Shown here: one piece after another, positions 35,528 through 43,694 of the stretch
How the letters are laid out: each line of letters starts with the position of its first letter
Numbering within the stretch: the stretch's first letter is position 1
Origin: Saprospiraceae bacterium
GTDB taxonomy: Bacteria > Bacteroidota > Bacteroidia > Chitinophagales > Saprospiraceae
DNA: 64,000 nt
Assembly: GCA_022844565.1 (NCBI GenBank)
Contig: JALHLK010000011.1
Location: 85,627-149,626, forward strand
Direction of reading: 5' to 3'
Made by a program: the position numbers and the translations under genes
The notes under the pieces: generated by a model
Databases searched by the model: none
What the model saw: the letters and a program-made list of their open reading frames with translations, nothing else
What the model was told of the DNA's origin: nothing

Positions 35528-35660
35528 ACACAACGGTTAATTACATGCGTCATGGCTATTTTATTCCAAATGTTGAAACGGAGAACTAAACTATGATTAA
35601 CCACAAATGTGTCTACGGAGCACTGAATCGCCAATTTTACCGAACCCGCGTTTGCTGCTG
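35528..35660. repeat. attC-like repeat, copy after the P1 peptidase gene
   Basis: Shares GATTAACCACAAATGTGTC, TACGGAGCACTGAATCGCCA and TTTTACCGAACCCGCGTTTG with the copy at 44179-44320 and the half-copy at 2985-3054. The left part (CACAACGGTTAATTACATGC) is diverged. The right end, GTTTGCTGCTG, stands at the GTTAGCGGCTG position of other copies. It ends about five bases from the stop of the minus-strand P1 peptidase. Confidence 0.6.
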
Positions 35661-35664
35661 TATT

Positions 35665-36822
35665 TTACTTTATCCTGTTGTACTTTTTTAATAAATCAAT
35701 GACCAAATTATGCGGTAGCCCATATGCCTTATTGCCATTTATACCTTCCATTGTCTCTGCTCCAACCATAGCATTAATAATAGCTTCTTCTACAGCTTGA
35801 ACTGTCGCATCAAAAAGTGGGTTAATTAAATCATTAGGTAATTCGTCAATTTTTGTAAAATTTTCTCGCTGAAATGCTGATGGGTTACCGGTCGAAAAGG
35901 CTATGAAAATATCGCCAGAACCGTTTTCACCACGTCCACCCACAATACCTATACCCAATGACACTCTTGCAACAATTCTTTTTAACTGATGTGGTAACAA
36001 GGGAGCATCTGTTGCAACCACAACTATAATTGAGCCATCACCTGGCTGATAAGATGGTGGCGCCTTAAATTCGTAATTCATAGTGTCTTTTAATTCTTTT
36101 CCAATAGGTACACCGGCTATCGTAAAATTATTTTTACTGCCAAAATTTGATTGTACTAAAACGCCTACTGTATAAGTGGAATCTTTTATTTTTACAAGTC
36201 TGGAAGATGTGCCTGTACCACCTTTAAATCCCAAACACATCATCCCTGTCCCACCTCCAACATTGCCTTCTTGTAAATAGCCGGTTTTAGCGTTATCTAA
36301 AGCTTCATAAGCATTGTTTTCTGTTACGTGAAAACCATAAATGTCGTTTAGAAAACCATCATAAGTTTCTGCAACAACGGGATAGGTGTACCAAAAATCC
36401 TCCTTATACCAAGCCGTTTTTACATACCATTTCAACACAGCGTCTCGAACAACGCCCACGCTATTCGTGTTAGTTATCATTATCGGACCTTCTAAAAATC
36501 CGGATTCGGTTATCCAAGTTGTTCCTGTCATTTCTCCATTTCCATTCAGTGAATACCAATTGGCAAAAACAGGGTTGTTATTTTTGCCTCTTGGCAAAAT
36601 GGCTGTCACTCCTGTTCTAACAGGTCCTTTACCTCTAACGTTTTTGCCTTGCCCTGAAATAATGGTACTATAACCAACTTCAACACCTCTCACATCCGTT
36701 ATTGCATTAAACTTTCCTGTTTTTCCGTCAAATGGTATTCCAATATCTCTTGCCCTTGGTTTCTGTCCAAAAATGGAAGATTGAATAAGTAAGATTAGGC
36801 AGAGTAATTTTAGATATTTCAT
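35665..36822 (-). CDS. P1/S58-family (DmpA-like) aminopeptidase, secreted
   Basis: A 385-residue Ntn-type peptidase with a signal peptide (LLCLILLIQSSIFGQ|KP). Family blocks: DVRGVEVGYST (about 43-53), ITNTNSVGVVRDAVLKW (about 116-132), GNVGGGTGMMCLGFKGGTG and the autoprocessing/catalytic TSSR (about 205-208). DmpA-type enzymes cleave themselves before a Ser to create the nucleophile and remove N-terminal D/L-Ala, Gly or beta-amino residues. Single gene flanked by repeats on both sides (35528 and 36876). Confidence 0.88.
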   Translation of the reverse strand: MKYLKLLCLILLIQSSIFGQKPRARDIGIPFDGKTGKFNAITDVRGVEVGYSTIISGQGKNVRGKGPVRTGVTAILPRGKNNNPVFANWYSLNGNGEMTGTTWITESGFLEGPIMITNTNSVGVVRDAVLKWYVKTAWYKEDFWYTYPVVAETYDGFLNDIYGFHVTENNAYEALDNAKTGYLQEGNVGGGTGMMCLGFKGGTGTSSRLVKIKDSTYTVGVLVQSNFGSKNNFTIAGVPIGKELKDTMNYEFKAPPSYQPGDGSIIVVVATDAPLLPHQLKRIVARVSLGIGIVGGRGENGSGDIFIAFSTGNPSAFQRENFTKIDELPNDLINPLFDATVQAVEEAIINAMVGAETMEGINGNKAYGLPHNLVIDLLKKYNRIK

Positions 36823-36875
36823 TATTGTCGATTGTTAAGTTATTTAATTCTTCTAGTCGGTCCTAATACAGCAGC

Positions 36876-36950
36876 CAACACTAAGGAAAGTTGACCGCAA
36901 AGTGTCAACTTTTCAAGTTGAACATGAATGCTGTAAAGAAATGACATATT
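36876..36950. repeat. 5'-flank repeat family, copy upstream of the P1 peptidase
   Basis: CCAACACTAAGGAAAGTTGA, hairpin AAGTTGAC / GTCAACTT, then TTTTCAAGTTGAACATGAAT and GCTGTAAAGAAATGACATAT. It lies 54 bases upstream of the start. Together with 37188-37262 it bounds a 240-base unassigned stretch that holds no gene I recognise. Confidence 0.8.
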
Positions 36951-37187
36951 GATGTTTGATATCTTTCTAACTCCATTCTATTCTTTCAAAAGCTTGTACC
37001 TTCATTGTTCGATCACAAAGATAGGAAATACTGATGGAAGTGAGAAAACATTTATAACGGTTTGTCGGCCAAGACTATGTGACCAACCAAAACCAAACTA
37101 CACCTTTGCTCCTTTCAAAAAGATTAGTAAGGACACCCAACGACATCTCCGTATTAAAAAAGTTAGTTTTTCATGATTGGTTCCGCT

Positions 37188-37262
37188 ACCACAAGTTCCG
37201 TTCAACAGCGCGTTCATCGCATATACGCTGGACACGACGAACGCTTTGTTGTTAGAGGCTGG
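37188..37262. repeat. 3'-hairpin family, copy after the MDR dehydrogenase
   Basis: Arms GCGTTC (37210-37215) and GAACGC (37239-37244), extended by outer CAACA / TGTTG. The right end is GTTAGAGGCTGG, like the GTTAGCGGCTGG end of the attC-like family. It lies next to the stop of the minus-strand MDR gene (37271). Confidence 0.75.
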
Positions 37263-37270
37263 TGTTATTA

Positions 37271-38236
37271 TCATTCAACTATTTTAATAATAACATTTCC
37301 TGTTTTTTGGCCCGATTCAACGTATTTGTAGGCTTCCACAATTTGGTCTAACTTATAGAAGTTGTCAATTACGGGTTTGTATTCTCCTTTTTCAACAAGT
37401 TCTTTCAAAAATATTACATCTTGTTTAGTGATGGACGGAATTGGAAATAAAAGTCTTTTGCCACCCCAAAGCGGTGTGGTCAAAGCAAAAAGTAAATTCT
37501 CTCCGTTTTTCCCTAATTCGGTTGAAATGTAAATTCCTTTTTCACTTAATAAAGGTTTGCATTGTCCAAATGAACTTTTTCCAACTGCATCAAAGATAAA
37601 ATCAAACTTATCTTCTGTTTTCGTGAAATCCTGTGTCTGATAATCAATAACAGTATCTGCACCGAGAGATTTTACCAAGCCTATGTTTTTTGTATTACAC
37701 ACTGCTGTTACTATTGCTCCAAAATGTTTTAATAATTGGACAGCCGCAGAACCAATAGCGCCAGTTGCTCCATAAACTAAAACATTTTGCCCACGCTGAA
37801 CTTTTGCGGCTCTTATATCCACTAAGGCATAATGTGCACCTTCAGTAAGTGGTGCTGCTTCATCAAAGTCTAAATTGTCTGGCATGTTTATAACTGCGTC
37901 AGTTTCAGCAATTGTTAAATATTCTCCGTGACCACCGCAGGTTTTATCATTAAACCCAAAAACTTTGTCACCTTTCTTGAATGTTGTTACTCGCTGCCCA
38001 ATTTCTTCAATTATACCCGCAAACTCACAACCCAAAATTTGATATTTTGGTCTTAACAGTCCAGTCCAAAATCGTGAAATAAAATATTCGGCACTGCGGA
38101 AACCCGAATCAGTCCGGTTTACTGTTGACGAATAAACCTTAACCAATACTTCGTTGTCTTTCGGTAAAGGTTTGGGAACTTCCATTAATTTGGCAACTTC
38201 TGGTGGCCCATATCTTGAATATACAATTGCTCTCAT
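37271..38236 (-). CDS. NAD(P)-dependent MDR-family oxidoreductase (quinone-reductase-like)
   Basis: A 321-residue zinc-independent medium-chain dehydrogenase/reductase. GroES-like domain about 1-120 (CEFAGIIEEIGQRVTTFKKG); Rossmann domain about 125-260 with the cofactor motif VYGATGAIGSAAVQL (about 144-158) and VIDYQTQDF. The structural-zinc cysteines are absent, so a quinone or enone reductase activity is more likely than alcohol oxidation. Single gene with a repeat at both ends. Confidence 0.87.
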   Translation of the reverse strand: MRAIVYSRYGPPEVAKLMEVPKPLPKDNEVLVKVYSSTVNRTDSGFRSAEYFISRFWTGLLRPKYQILGCEFAGIIEEIGQRVTTFKKGDKVFGFNDKTCGGHGEYLTIAETDAVINMPDNLDFDEAAPLTEGAHYALVDIRAAKVQRGQNVLVYGATGAIGSAAVQLLKHFGAIVTAVCNTKNIGLVKSLGADTVIDYQTQDFTKTEDKFDFIFDAVGKSSFGQCKPLLSEKGIYISTELGKNGENLLFALTTPLWGGKRLLFPIPSITKQDVIFLKELVEKGEYKPVIDNFYKLDQIVEAYKYVESGQKTGNVIIKIVE

Positions 38237-38280
38237 TTTCTAAATATTCTGTTGATTCTTAGTTGTGTTCTACACTTGCC

Positions 38281-38555
38281 AATAACTCTAAGGAAAGTTG
38301 ACCGCAAAGCGACAATTTTTCAAGTTGTACATGAATGCTGTAAATAAATGACATATGAAATGTCATTTTTAGCATGAACTGCTACCAACTGGATCGCAGC
38401 TACTTCAACACTCCTTAGAGAAACGCTTTTTTAATTTATTATTTTTATTACTTTTTAAAGCATCAAAAGTACAGATTTTTTTTAGTTCACATTTTTTTGA
38501 GAGTTAAAATTATGTAAGAATGAGATTAAACAGCATTTAGAAGCTGGTTTTGTTG
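38281..38555. repeat. 5'-flank repeat family, longest copy, upstream of the MDR gene
   Basis: Starts with ACTCTAAGGAAAGTTGACCG at 38285 and contains the palindrome TGACAT-ATGAA-ATGTCA (38349-38365). The distal half lies at 38466-38555 (GAGAGTTAAAATTATGTAAG, AGATTAAACAGCATTTAG). It lies 45 bases upstream of the MDR start. The spacer 38556-38892 has no further feature I can name. Confidence 0.75.
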
Positions 38556-38892
38556 ATTGCTAGGTTAATATAGGGACTGTAGTTTATGTTTTTCACACAA
38601 GAATTTCTGTAGAAAATTGATATTCAGATGTATATGACTAGTAGAGCAATAGCTAATGATATTTTATATGCTGCAGAATATACAGTATCTATAAAAGCGT
38701 AATTGGCCATTCTGAGTTTTCTACGTGTCATATGTTGGAATTCGGATGGTAGAACGCTTGATTTTATGACTTCTCAAATCTTTTCCGTCTCCTTGTCTGC
38801 AAAACTATTTATCAAACTTTCTTATTACTATCGGATAAAGTTAGTAATTTGTTACGATACTATTTGGTTTTTATCATTGTAAGTTTTCGCAA

Positions 38893-39990
38893 TTATTTCA
38901 CAACGCTGTCCTTATTTCGCTGTCTGTTATATCTTATAAACTCATTAATAAAATGAGATATAAGTGTAAATGCCAAAATCAGCGAAATTACCGATACATA
39001 AGAACTTTTATTTATGCCAAATAATGCAATACTCCAAATAATAATAATCCATTGGGCAAAATAAATATTTGTTACACCATTACTCCACTTAAATAACAAG
39101 CCAAAAAACTTATTCATAGGTATTTTGTCAATGATTAGTTTATTTAGGTAAAGCCAAAAAACAACAAAACCACACATAAATAACATTCCTCCCTGTCGAC
39201 TATGATAGTAGTCGTTGAAATGATAATCAATGTTAGAATATGAAATAGCAACGCCAATGAGTAGAACAAAAATTCCACCTAGACCAAAATATTTAAAGGT
39301 TATATTTTGATTTGTTGAACTTTTCATTGTTTCACCAAGAAACATTCCCATTAATGGAAAAGAAAGCCAAGGGAATACAGGAAAAGCAATTTTATTGCCA
39401 ATAAAACTAAAACCAATTGGCTGATTTCCCCAAAATAAATCTAAAATAAAATCAATTACTGGAATGTTTAACCTAAGTCCCCAAAGATATGGTGAAAGCA
39501 TACTAATCAAAAATGCAGAGAATAATATGATATACTTGTTGATTTTAAACTCCTGAATAAGTGCCATTATCATCAGTGCAATTCCTGCAAATTGTAAAAT
39601 ATCAACGATGGTTAAAATCGTGTATTCATTCAATTTGTCTAACGGTAATATTTTTGCAATATCCATTTTTAAGTAATTTGAAAGGGTAAATGGAATAACC
39701 CCTCTTAAAATATTTAGCACATAGCCCGATAAAAATATTTTAACCCCCCGAAATAACTTGGGTTTCAAGGCTGATTTACTCGAGTAGATAAACGAAAACC
39801 CCATCAAAGTCATAAAAACAGGTGCGGCTGGCGGTCCTCCCAAAAACTCTATCACTTGCCCAAATAAGGATTTTTTAACTTCGGGACTTGCGAATACTTC
39901 AAGCGTATGAACCGCAATCATAAAAAAAACTGCCAAACCTCTGGCAAGGTCTATCGATAAAAGTCTATTGTTTTGAGTTGTTACATTCAT
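38893..39990 (-). CDS. DUF1624/heparan-alpha-glucosaminide acetyltransferase-like membrane protein
   Basis: A 365-residue protein with about ten helices. The N-terminal RLLSIDLARGLAVFFMIAVH (about 9-28, with the His in helix 1) and APVFMTLMGFSFIYSS (about 55-70) are the marks of the DUF1624/YeiB-like acyltransferase superfamily, which moves acetyl groups across the membrane to sugars. Substrate unknown. It lies 76 bases downstream of the Crp/Fnr gene on the same strand, with a palindrome in between, so regulation by that protein is plausible. Confidence 0.75.
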   Translation of the reverse strand: MNVTTQNNRLLSIDLARGLAVFFMIAVHTLEVFASPEVKKSLFGQVIEFLGGPPAAPVFMTLMGFSFIYSSKSALKPKLFRGVKIFLSGYVLNILRGVIPFTLSNYLKMDIAKILPLDKLNEYTILTIVDILQFAGIALMIMALIQEFKINKYIILFSAFLISMLSPYLWGLRLNIPVIDFILDLFWGNQPIGFSFIGNKIAFPVFPWLSFPLMGMFLGETMKSSTNQNITFKYFGLGGIFVLLIGVAISYSNIDYHFNDYYHSRQGGMLFMCGFVVFWLYLNKLIIDKIPMNKFFGLLFKWSNGVTNIYFAQWIIIIWSIALFGINKSSYVSVISLILAFTLISHFINEFIRYNRQRNKDSVVK

Positions 39991-40058
39991 TTTACAGTAA
40001 TTTTAAAGTATTAATTATTAAGACTGCAAAATTAAAAGGCCAAAAAATGATTTCATTT

Positions 40059-40070
40059 GACAAATGTCAC
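40059..40070. promoter_or_regulatory. Palindrome TGACA-AA-TGTCA, possible regulator site
   Basis: A perfect 5 bp dyad with a 2-base spacer, overlapping the end of the Crp/Fnr gene and 69 bases upstream of the acyltransferase start. Its half-sites resemble the TGACAT/ATGTCA palindrome inside the 5'-flank repeats. Whether the Crp/Fnr protein binds it is unknown. Confidence 0.3.
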
Positions 40071-40645
40071 AAAATTTTTTTTGCTCTCAAACGACTAAGG
40101 GTTTCTCTTGAAATTCCGAGAAAGGAAGCAATGTAAGTCAATGGAATACGCTGAAAAAGTTGTGGTTCTTTCTCAAGTAGTATCAAATATTTGTCCATAG
40201 AACTCATCATCTGTGAAAAATAAACCTTGTCTTCCAAGAATAAAGCATAATCCGTTATAATCGCATTGACGAAGTTGGCTATTTCAATATATGAAAGCAT
40301 TAGTGGCTTTATTTGTTTCAAATTGATTGAAATGAGGGTGCTATTTTCAATTATTTGAATCGTTTCTCTTGATGGCTTATCCTGAAAGTTTTGTAATGAA
40401 CCTACTATATCATTTTCCAATGCAAACCAAGTGTTTACCTCGATACCATCTTTTAGATAATAACTTCTTACCGCACCTCTAATTACAAAATAAGCAAAAT
40501 CGTGTTTTTGATTTTCTTTGATAAGAATGTGTTTTTTGTTCAAATTTAGAATAGACAAATGATTGCATATTTCTACTTTTGTAAGTTCAGTTAGTTGCTG
40601 ATTAGTAGAAAAATGGTCTATAAAACTTTTGAATAAGATGTCCAT
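40067..40645 (-). CDS. Crp/Fnr-family transcriptional regulator
   Basis: A 192-residue regulator with a cNMP-binding beta-roll at about 20-115 (ILIKENQKHDFAYFVIRGAV) and a C-terminal HTH, RIPLTYIASFLGISRETLSR (about 166-185). It lacks Fe-S cysteines and the cAMP-contacting residues, so the effector is unknown. It is similar in layout to the regulator at 25490 but clearly diverged. It lies upstream of the acyltransferase gene on the same strand. Confidence 0.88.
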   Translation of the reverse strand: MDILFKSFIDHFSTNQQLTELTKVEICNHLSILNLNKKHILIKENQKHDFAYFVIRGAVRSYYLKDGIEVNTWFALENDIVGSLQNFQDKPSRETIQIIENSTLISINLKQIKPLMLSYIEIANFVNAIITDYALFLEDKVYFSQMMSSMDKYLILLEKEPQLFQRIPLTYIASFLGISRETLSRLRAKKIL

Positions 40646-41127
40646 TTTAAATGGTTTTTGTGCGTTGTGTTTGTTCTGTTATCATGGTTTATAATGGCTG
40701 CGATTTGCCACAGACCCAGCTATAGTATGTCTGTCTGTCCAGTGCAACCTGTGTGTCTATATTGGACGTTGCTCGTCCCTTCGAACACCCTTGTTAAAGT
40801 GAAATAATTTTGATAACAAAGTCAATGTGTTATTAATGAATGAAAATACAATAATAATAAAATACTCAAAGATGATCAAAAGATTTTTTCTAATCTTCGA
40901 CACGCAGGTCTCGGTTTCCTCATTATTTGCTAGACATTTAATCAATCAAATTGGCTTTACCACCATTAGGTCATTTTTACTATTGAACAGTAACTGAACG
41001 ATCTCGAAGAGAAAATCGTGATACGAAACCATGATTTAGCGAAGGAACTGTGGAAAGTGTTGCACAGCATCTAACTATAGAATAGTAAGTAGGGTGGTCC
41101 CGATCATATCACTACGGGATAAATGAG

Positions 41128-41162
41128 AGAGTGTTGAGGTGGCTCAATGGTTGCCTCACTCT
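41128..41162. other. Strong hairpin in a gene-free stretch
   Basis: Arms AGAGTG (41128-41133) and CACTCT (41157-41162) with inner GAGG / CCT pairing form a long bulged stem. It lies in the 704-base gap 40646-41349, which holds no believable gene: the two short minus-strand frames there lack family features. The stretch 40980-41170 has a non-AT-rich look and may be remnant mobile or structured RNA DNA. Confidence 0.35.
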
Positions 41163-41349
41163 AATCGAATGTGTGTTGTTATAATTTATAAAAATCCTGT
41201 TCATTCACTTTGATTGTCGTTAGTTCAACTATATGTTCATTTGGGTCTTTTGTGTAAATTGAATCAAAGTAGTGATGGTCTTGAATTTCAAAATCTCACA
41301 ACCATTTAAACTCCAATGTTTTATACCGTGTGTTGTGCGTAAGTACTTA

Positions 41350-42147
41350 TTATTGAATTTCATCTTTAAAATTAATATCAAAAATGATATTTGAACAATA
41401 AAATCCTGATTTTTCAATTGCTCTTCTCGAAGTAATATTATCTACTGTTGTTGAACAAATTGGTTTTCTACCAGCGGCTAACACTCTGTTTACTTGCATT
41501 TTCATGATTTGTGTTGCAAGTCCTTTACCTTGAAAATCACGATTTACAATAATGCCTAAGTCAGCAGTTTGTGGTTGTGAATCACTCATTCTACATTCAC
41601 TTGTCGCAACAATGATACCTGACTCCTTAAGCAAAAATAATTCTTTTCGCGCTACAAGATTTTCAGTGTAACCAAAGTTATCGTCCATACCTACTTGTTC
41701 CTTAAGAAATACCTTTACTGAAGGAATATCAGCTATAGTTACCAATTCGATATTAAAGTTGGTGCCTGCTTCAATTTTTTGGTTCAAATGCTCAAAACAT
41801 AATGTATTTGTCTTCACTGATTTTGAGTGAAACAAACATGCGTTAAAAGCAACTGGTTCATTTGAACTTAAACTTGCCGATTTAATTATCTCTGTTGATA
41901 TTAATTCCTTAATTACCTCTTCCATCAATGATAGATAAACTTTAATAAGGAATATTTGAGTCAGGCATTTCTCTTGGTTAATACAACAATATCCTATTGT
42001 CTTATTATTGTGATCAATAAGATAATATTGAGATGAGCCAATGTAAAGTATTTCCCACATTGCATCAATGGGAGCTGTCAATTCTTGATACAGCTGAGAC
42101 CTCAAACCATTAATCGTATCTGTGATTTCTGTTTTTGTAAATTTCAT
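41350..42147 (-). CDS. GNAT-family N-acetyltransferase
   Basis: A 265-residue protein. The C-terminal half is a GNAT fold: motif A (acetyl-CoA pyrophosphate loop) is LGIIVNRDFQGKGLATQIMK (about 198-217), followed by STTVDNITSRRAIEKSGFY. The N-terminal half (about 1-125) is a diverged GNAT-like or lid domain with VYLSLMEEVIKEL. Substrate unknown; this two-lobed form is often an acetyltransferase for small amines or antibiotics. An isolated gene in the repeat-rich stretch, with an attC-like repeat upstream (42201). Confidence 0.8.
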   Translation of the reverse strand: MKFTKTEITDTINGLRSQLYQELTAPIDAMWEILYIGSSQYYLIDHNNKTIGYCCINQEKCLTQIFLIKVYLSLMEEVIKELISTEIIKSASLSSNEPVAFNACLFHSKSVKTNTLCFEHLNQKIEAGTNFNIELVTIADIPSVKVFLKEQVGMDDNFGYTENLVARKELFLLKESGIIVATSECRMSDSQPQTADLGIIVNRDFQGKGLATQIMKMQVNRVLAAGRKPICSTTVDNITSRRAIEKSGFYCSNIIFDINFKDEIQ

Positions 42148-42200
42148 ATTTTAATCTATTTCTTATTTGAGAACTGTAAATTCAGAGGCGGCTGTTGTAT

Positions 42201-42345
42201 TAAGCACACGTTTTGGGGCTTGCCGAAGGCGTTGATTTTTAGCACAAAAGTTCAATAGAATTACTGCACTTGATCCTTGTACAAATGCTCAATCGAAGCA
42301 CTTTAGTCTCGCTTTTGGCAAACCTTTGTTCAAGCGACACCTACG
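42201..42345. repeat. attC-like repeat, copy upstream of the GNAT gene
   Basis: Shares TTTTAGCACAAAAGTTCAAT, AGAATTACT, TTGTACAAATG and ATAGAAGCACTT-like blocks with the best copy at 44863-44995. Left arm GGGGCTTGCCGAAGGCG resembles that at 44179. The right end (TTTTGGCAAACCTTTGTTC) lacks the GTTAGCGG box, so one end is decayed or recombined. Confidence 0.6.
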
Positions 42346-42406
42346 GTGAAGGTCTATCCAATTAATAAATGCCGTCCTTTGTATTTTACAAAAATAATAA
42401 AGTAAC

Positions 42407-42637
42407 ATGAAAGGTGGATATGAAATCTCAATTAAATGTTTAAACTCTAATGCGGATGAATGTAGAATGAAAATCCAGCAAGTTATGACCTTGAAGAAGT
42501 ATGGCAAAGGGTACATTAAGAGTTATGTTAATGAGATGGACCTTATTTTTAAGAACTACAATCACAAAAATGTAAATCAGTCTCGATATAACATTGACAA
42601 ATCAATACTTTACAAATCAAATCTTACTAAGTTTTAG
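42407..42637 (+). CDS. Short ORF, doubtful
   Basis: A 76-codon frame with no recognisable family (KCLNSNADECRMKIQQVMTL ...). It is the only plus-strand frame in the array segment and ends 30 bases before the group II intron-like 3' end. It might be a remnant of intron domain IV or of an intron-encoded protein, but shows no maturase or endonuclease motif. Listed because its base composition is coding-like. Confidence 0.25.
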   Translation: MKGGYEISIKCLNSNADECRMKIQQVMTLKKYGKGYIKSYVNEMDLIFKNYNHKNVNQSRYNIDKSILYKSNLTKF

Positions 42638-42667
42638 CTAAGCTTTTAAGAAAACTTAGTAACTTTG

Positions 42668-42754
42668 AGAGTCGCCTTATACCCAACGGTGCGTACGGTG
42701 GTGTGAGAGGACGGTAGATGAAAAAATTATCTTCCTCCTACTTGATTATCCAAA
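42668..42754 (+). mobile_element. Group II intron 3' end (domains V and VI), remnant
   Basis: GAGTCGCC...TATACCCAACGGTGCGTACGG...GGTGTGAGAGG fits a domain V hairpin: GTCGCC (42671-42676) pairs with GGTGGT (42697-42702), with an ACC/GGT upper stem. The stretch ending in CTTCCTCCTACTTGATT looks like domain VI and the usual 3' splice end. No reverse transcriptase or 5' domains are present, so this is a truncated remnant. Confidence 0.5.
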
Positions 42755-42819
42755 TCTTTCAATTTAGAGTTGGCTTTTCTTTATACGGCTTATTGATATA
42801 CGTTTACCCTTTTCTCAAT

Positions 42820-42925
42820 TCAGATTGGATTTCCATCAGCAAATTGTTTCAATATGCTCAATCTATTTTCCCATTTACCATAACCACTTGACGTATTAAT
42901 ATGTCCTGCATCACTTTGCAAGGCT
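42820..42925 (-). pseudogene. Remnant of a serine hydrolase (RBBP9/YdeN-like), C-terminal end
   Basis: Minus strand: SDAGHINTSSGYGKWENRLS then ILKQFADGNPI and a stop (TGA at 42820-42822). The DAGHIN block with the catalytic His and the GYGxWExxL end are typical of the RBBP9/YdeN alpha/beta-hydrolase C-terminus. Everything upstream is replaced by unrelated sequence. 42926-43002 is plain spacer. Confidence 0.5.
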
Positions 42926-43002
42926 TATTGCAGAGAGCAGGAAAAAGTCAAAAACCTTGACAATATTTTGAAAATATAAAAATTCTATTTTTATGCTTTG
43001 CC

Positions 43003-43083
43003 CCACTGCCGAAGGTTCCGTTCAACTGGGTTTTCGTTGCTTGTGCTTCGTACACGACGAAAAATCAGTTGTTTAGTGCTGCC
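43003..43083. repeat. 3'-hairpin family, copy after the cupin gene
   Basis: CTGCCGAAGGTTCCGTTCAA, then arms TTTTCG (43031-43036) and CGAAAA (43058-43063), then CAGTTGTTTAGTGCTG. The leader and order match 37188-37262. It ends about 28 bases from the stop of the minus-strand cupin gene. Confidence 0.7.
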
Positions 43084-43110
43084 TTACTTCAGTATTGTGG
43101 AAAATTACTG

Positions 43111-43626
43111 TCAGATTTTCAAGCCCATTAATTTGCCTATTCCTGCCATTGTGTTAATGACAAATTGCGGTGGCACTACAGATACGTATTCCTTACTAAA
43201 TTTTTTGAATGTTAGTGCAAGAAAAATAATTGACTTAAAGTCAGATGTGCTTTTGAGTTTACCCTCGTTTGTCAATTTTTCAAATGTTAAAAGCATTTCG
43301 GAAAAATTACGCTTAGGGGTAAGATAATATTCAAAAATACAATCTTCATGATGTCGTGAGCGGAAGCTGTGTGTCATGTGTTTTGGGGTAAAAATTTTCT
43401 CTCCCTCTTTTACTACCACCCACTTATTTTCGTTATAAACTTCAAGTTCCCCCTTGAGGACTACGAAATATTCCTCTTGTTCTGGATGTGTATGAAGAGG
43501 AGGTCCATCTGCACCTGCTTTGATTAAGATAATTCCATTTTCTGAATTTTCAGCATCATTAATAAGCATGCAATTTGAGTTAAAGACCTTCATAAGGTCA
43601 ACATTGGGAATGAATTCTCTTTTCAT
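43111..43626 (-). CDS. Cupin-domain protein
   Basis: A 171-residue protein from the ATG at 43626. The cupin core at about 40-110 has metal ligands in PPLHTHPEQEEYFVVLKGEL and TPKHMTHSFRS. The C-terminal half is helical (SIIFLALTFKKFSKEY) with a GKLMGLKI end, the same layout as the cupin at 7727. The frame is open upstream to 43743, but that extension would overlap the divergent MarR gene and its operator, so I reject it. It is divergently paired with MarR and probably controlled by it. Confidence 0.8.
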   Translation of the reverse strand: MKREFIPNVDLMKVFNSNCMLINDAENSENGIILIKAGADGPPLHTHPEQEEYFVVLKGELEVYNENKWVVVKEGEKIFTPKHMTHSFRSRHHEDCIFEYYLTPKRNFSEMLLTFEKLTNEGKLKSTSDFKSIIFLALTFKKFSKEYVSVVPPQFVINTMAGIGKLMGLKI

Positions 43627-43656
43627 GTTTTTAAAATTTTGATAAAGGTAAAACGA

Positions 43657-43685
43657 TTTTACTAAATAGTAAAATAATTTTACTA
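43657..43685. promoter_or_regulatory. Putative MarR operator (three half-sites)
   Basis: TTTTACTA-AA-TAGTAAAA (43657-43674) is a perfect 8 bp palindrome. TAGTAAAA-TAA-TTTTACTA (43667-43685) is a second overlapping one. They fill the 68-base gap between the divergent cupin and MarR genes, an ideal place for autoregulation. Confidence 0.6.
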
Positions 43686-43694
43686 TTTTTGCGT

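Noticed and set aside
40757..40945. 62-codon minus-strand frame
   Set aside because: No family, no supporting context; low-complexity hydrophobic stretch expected in AT-rich spacer.
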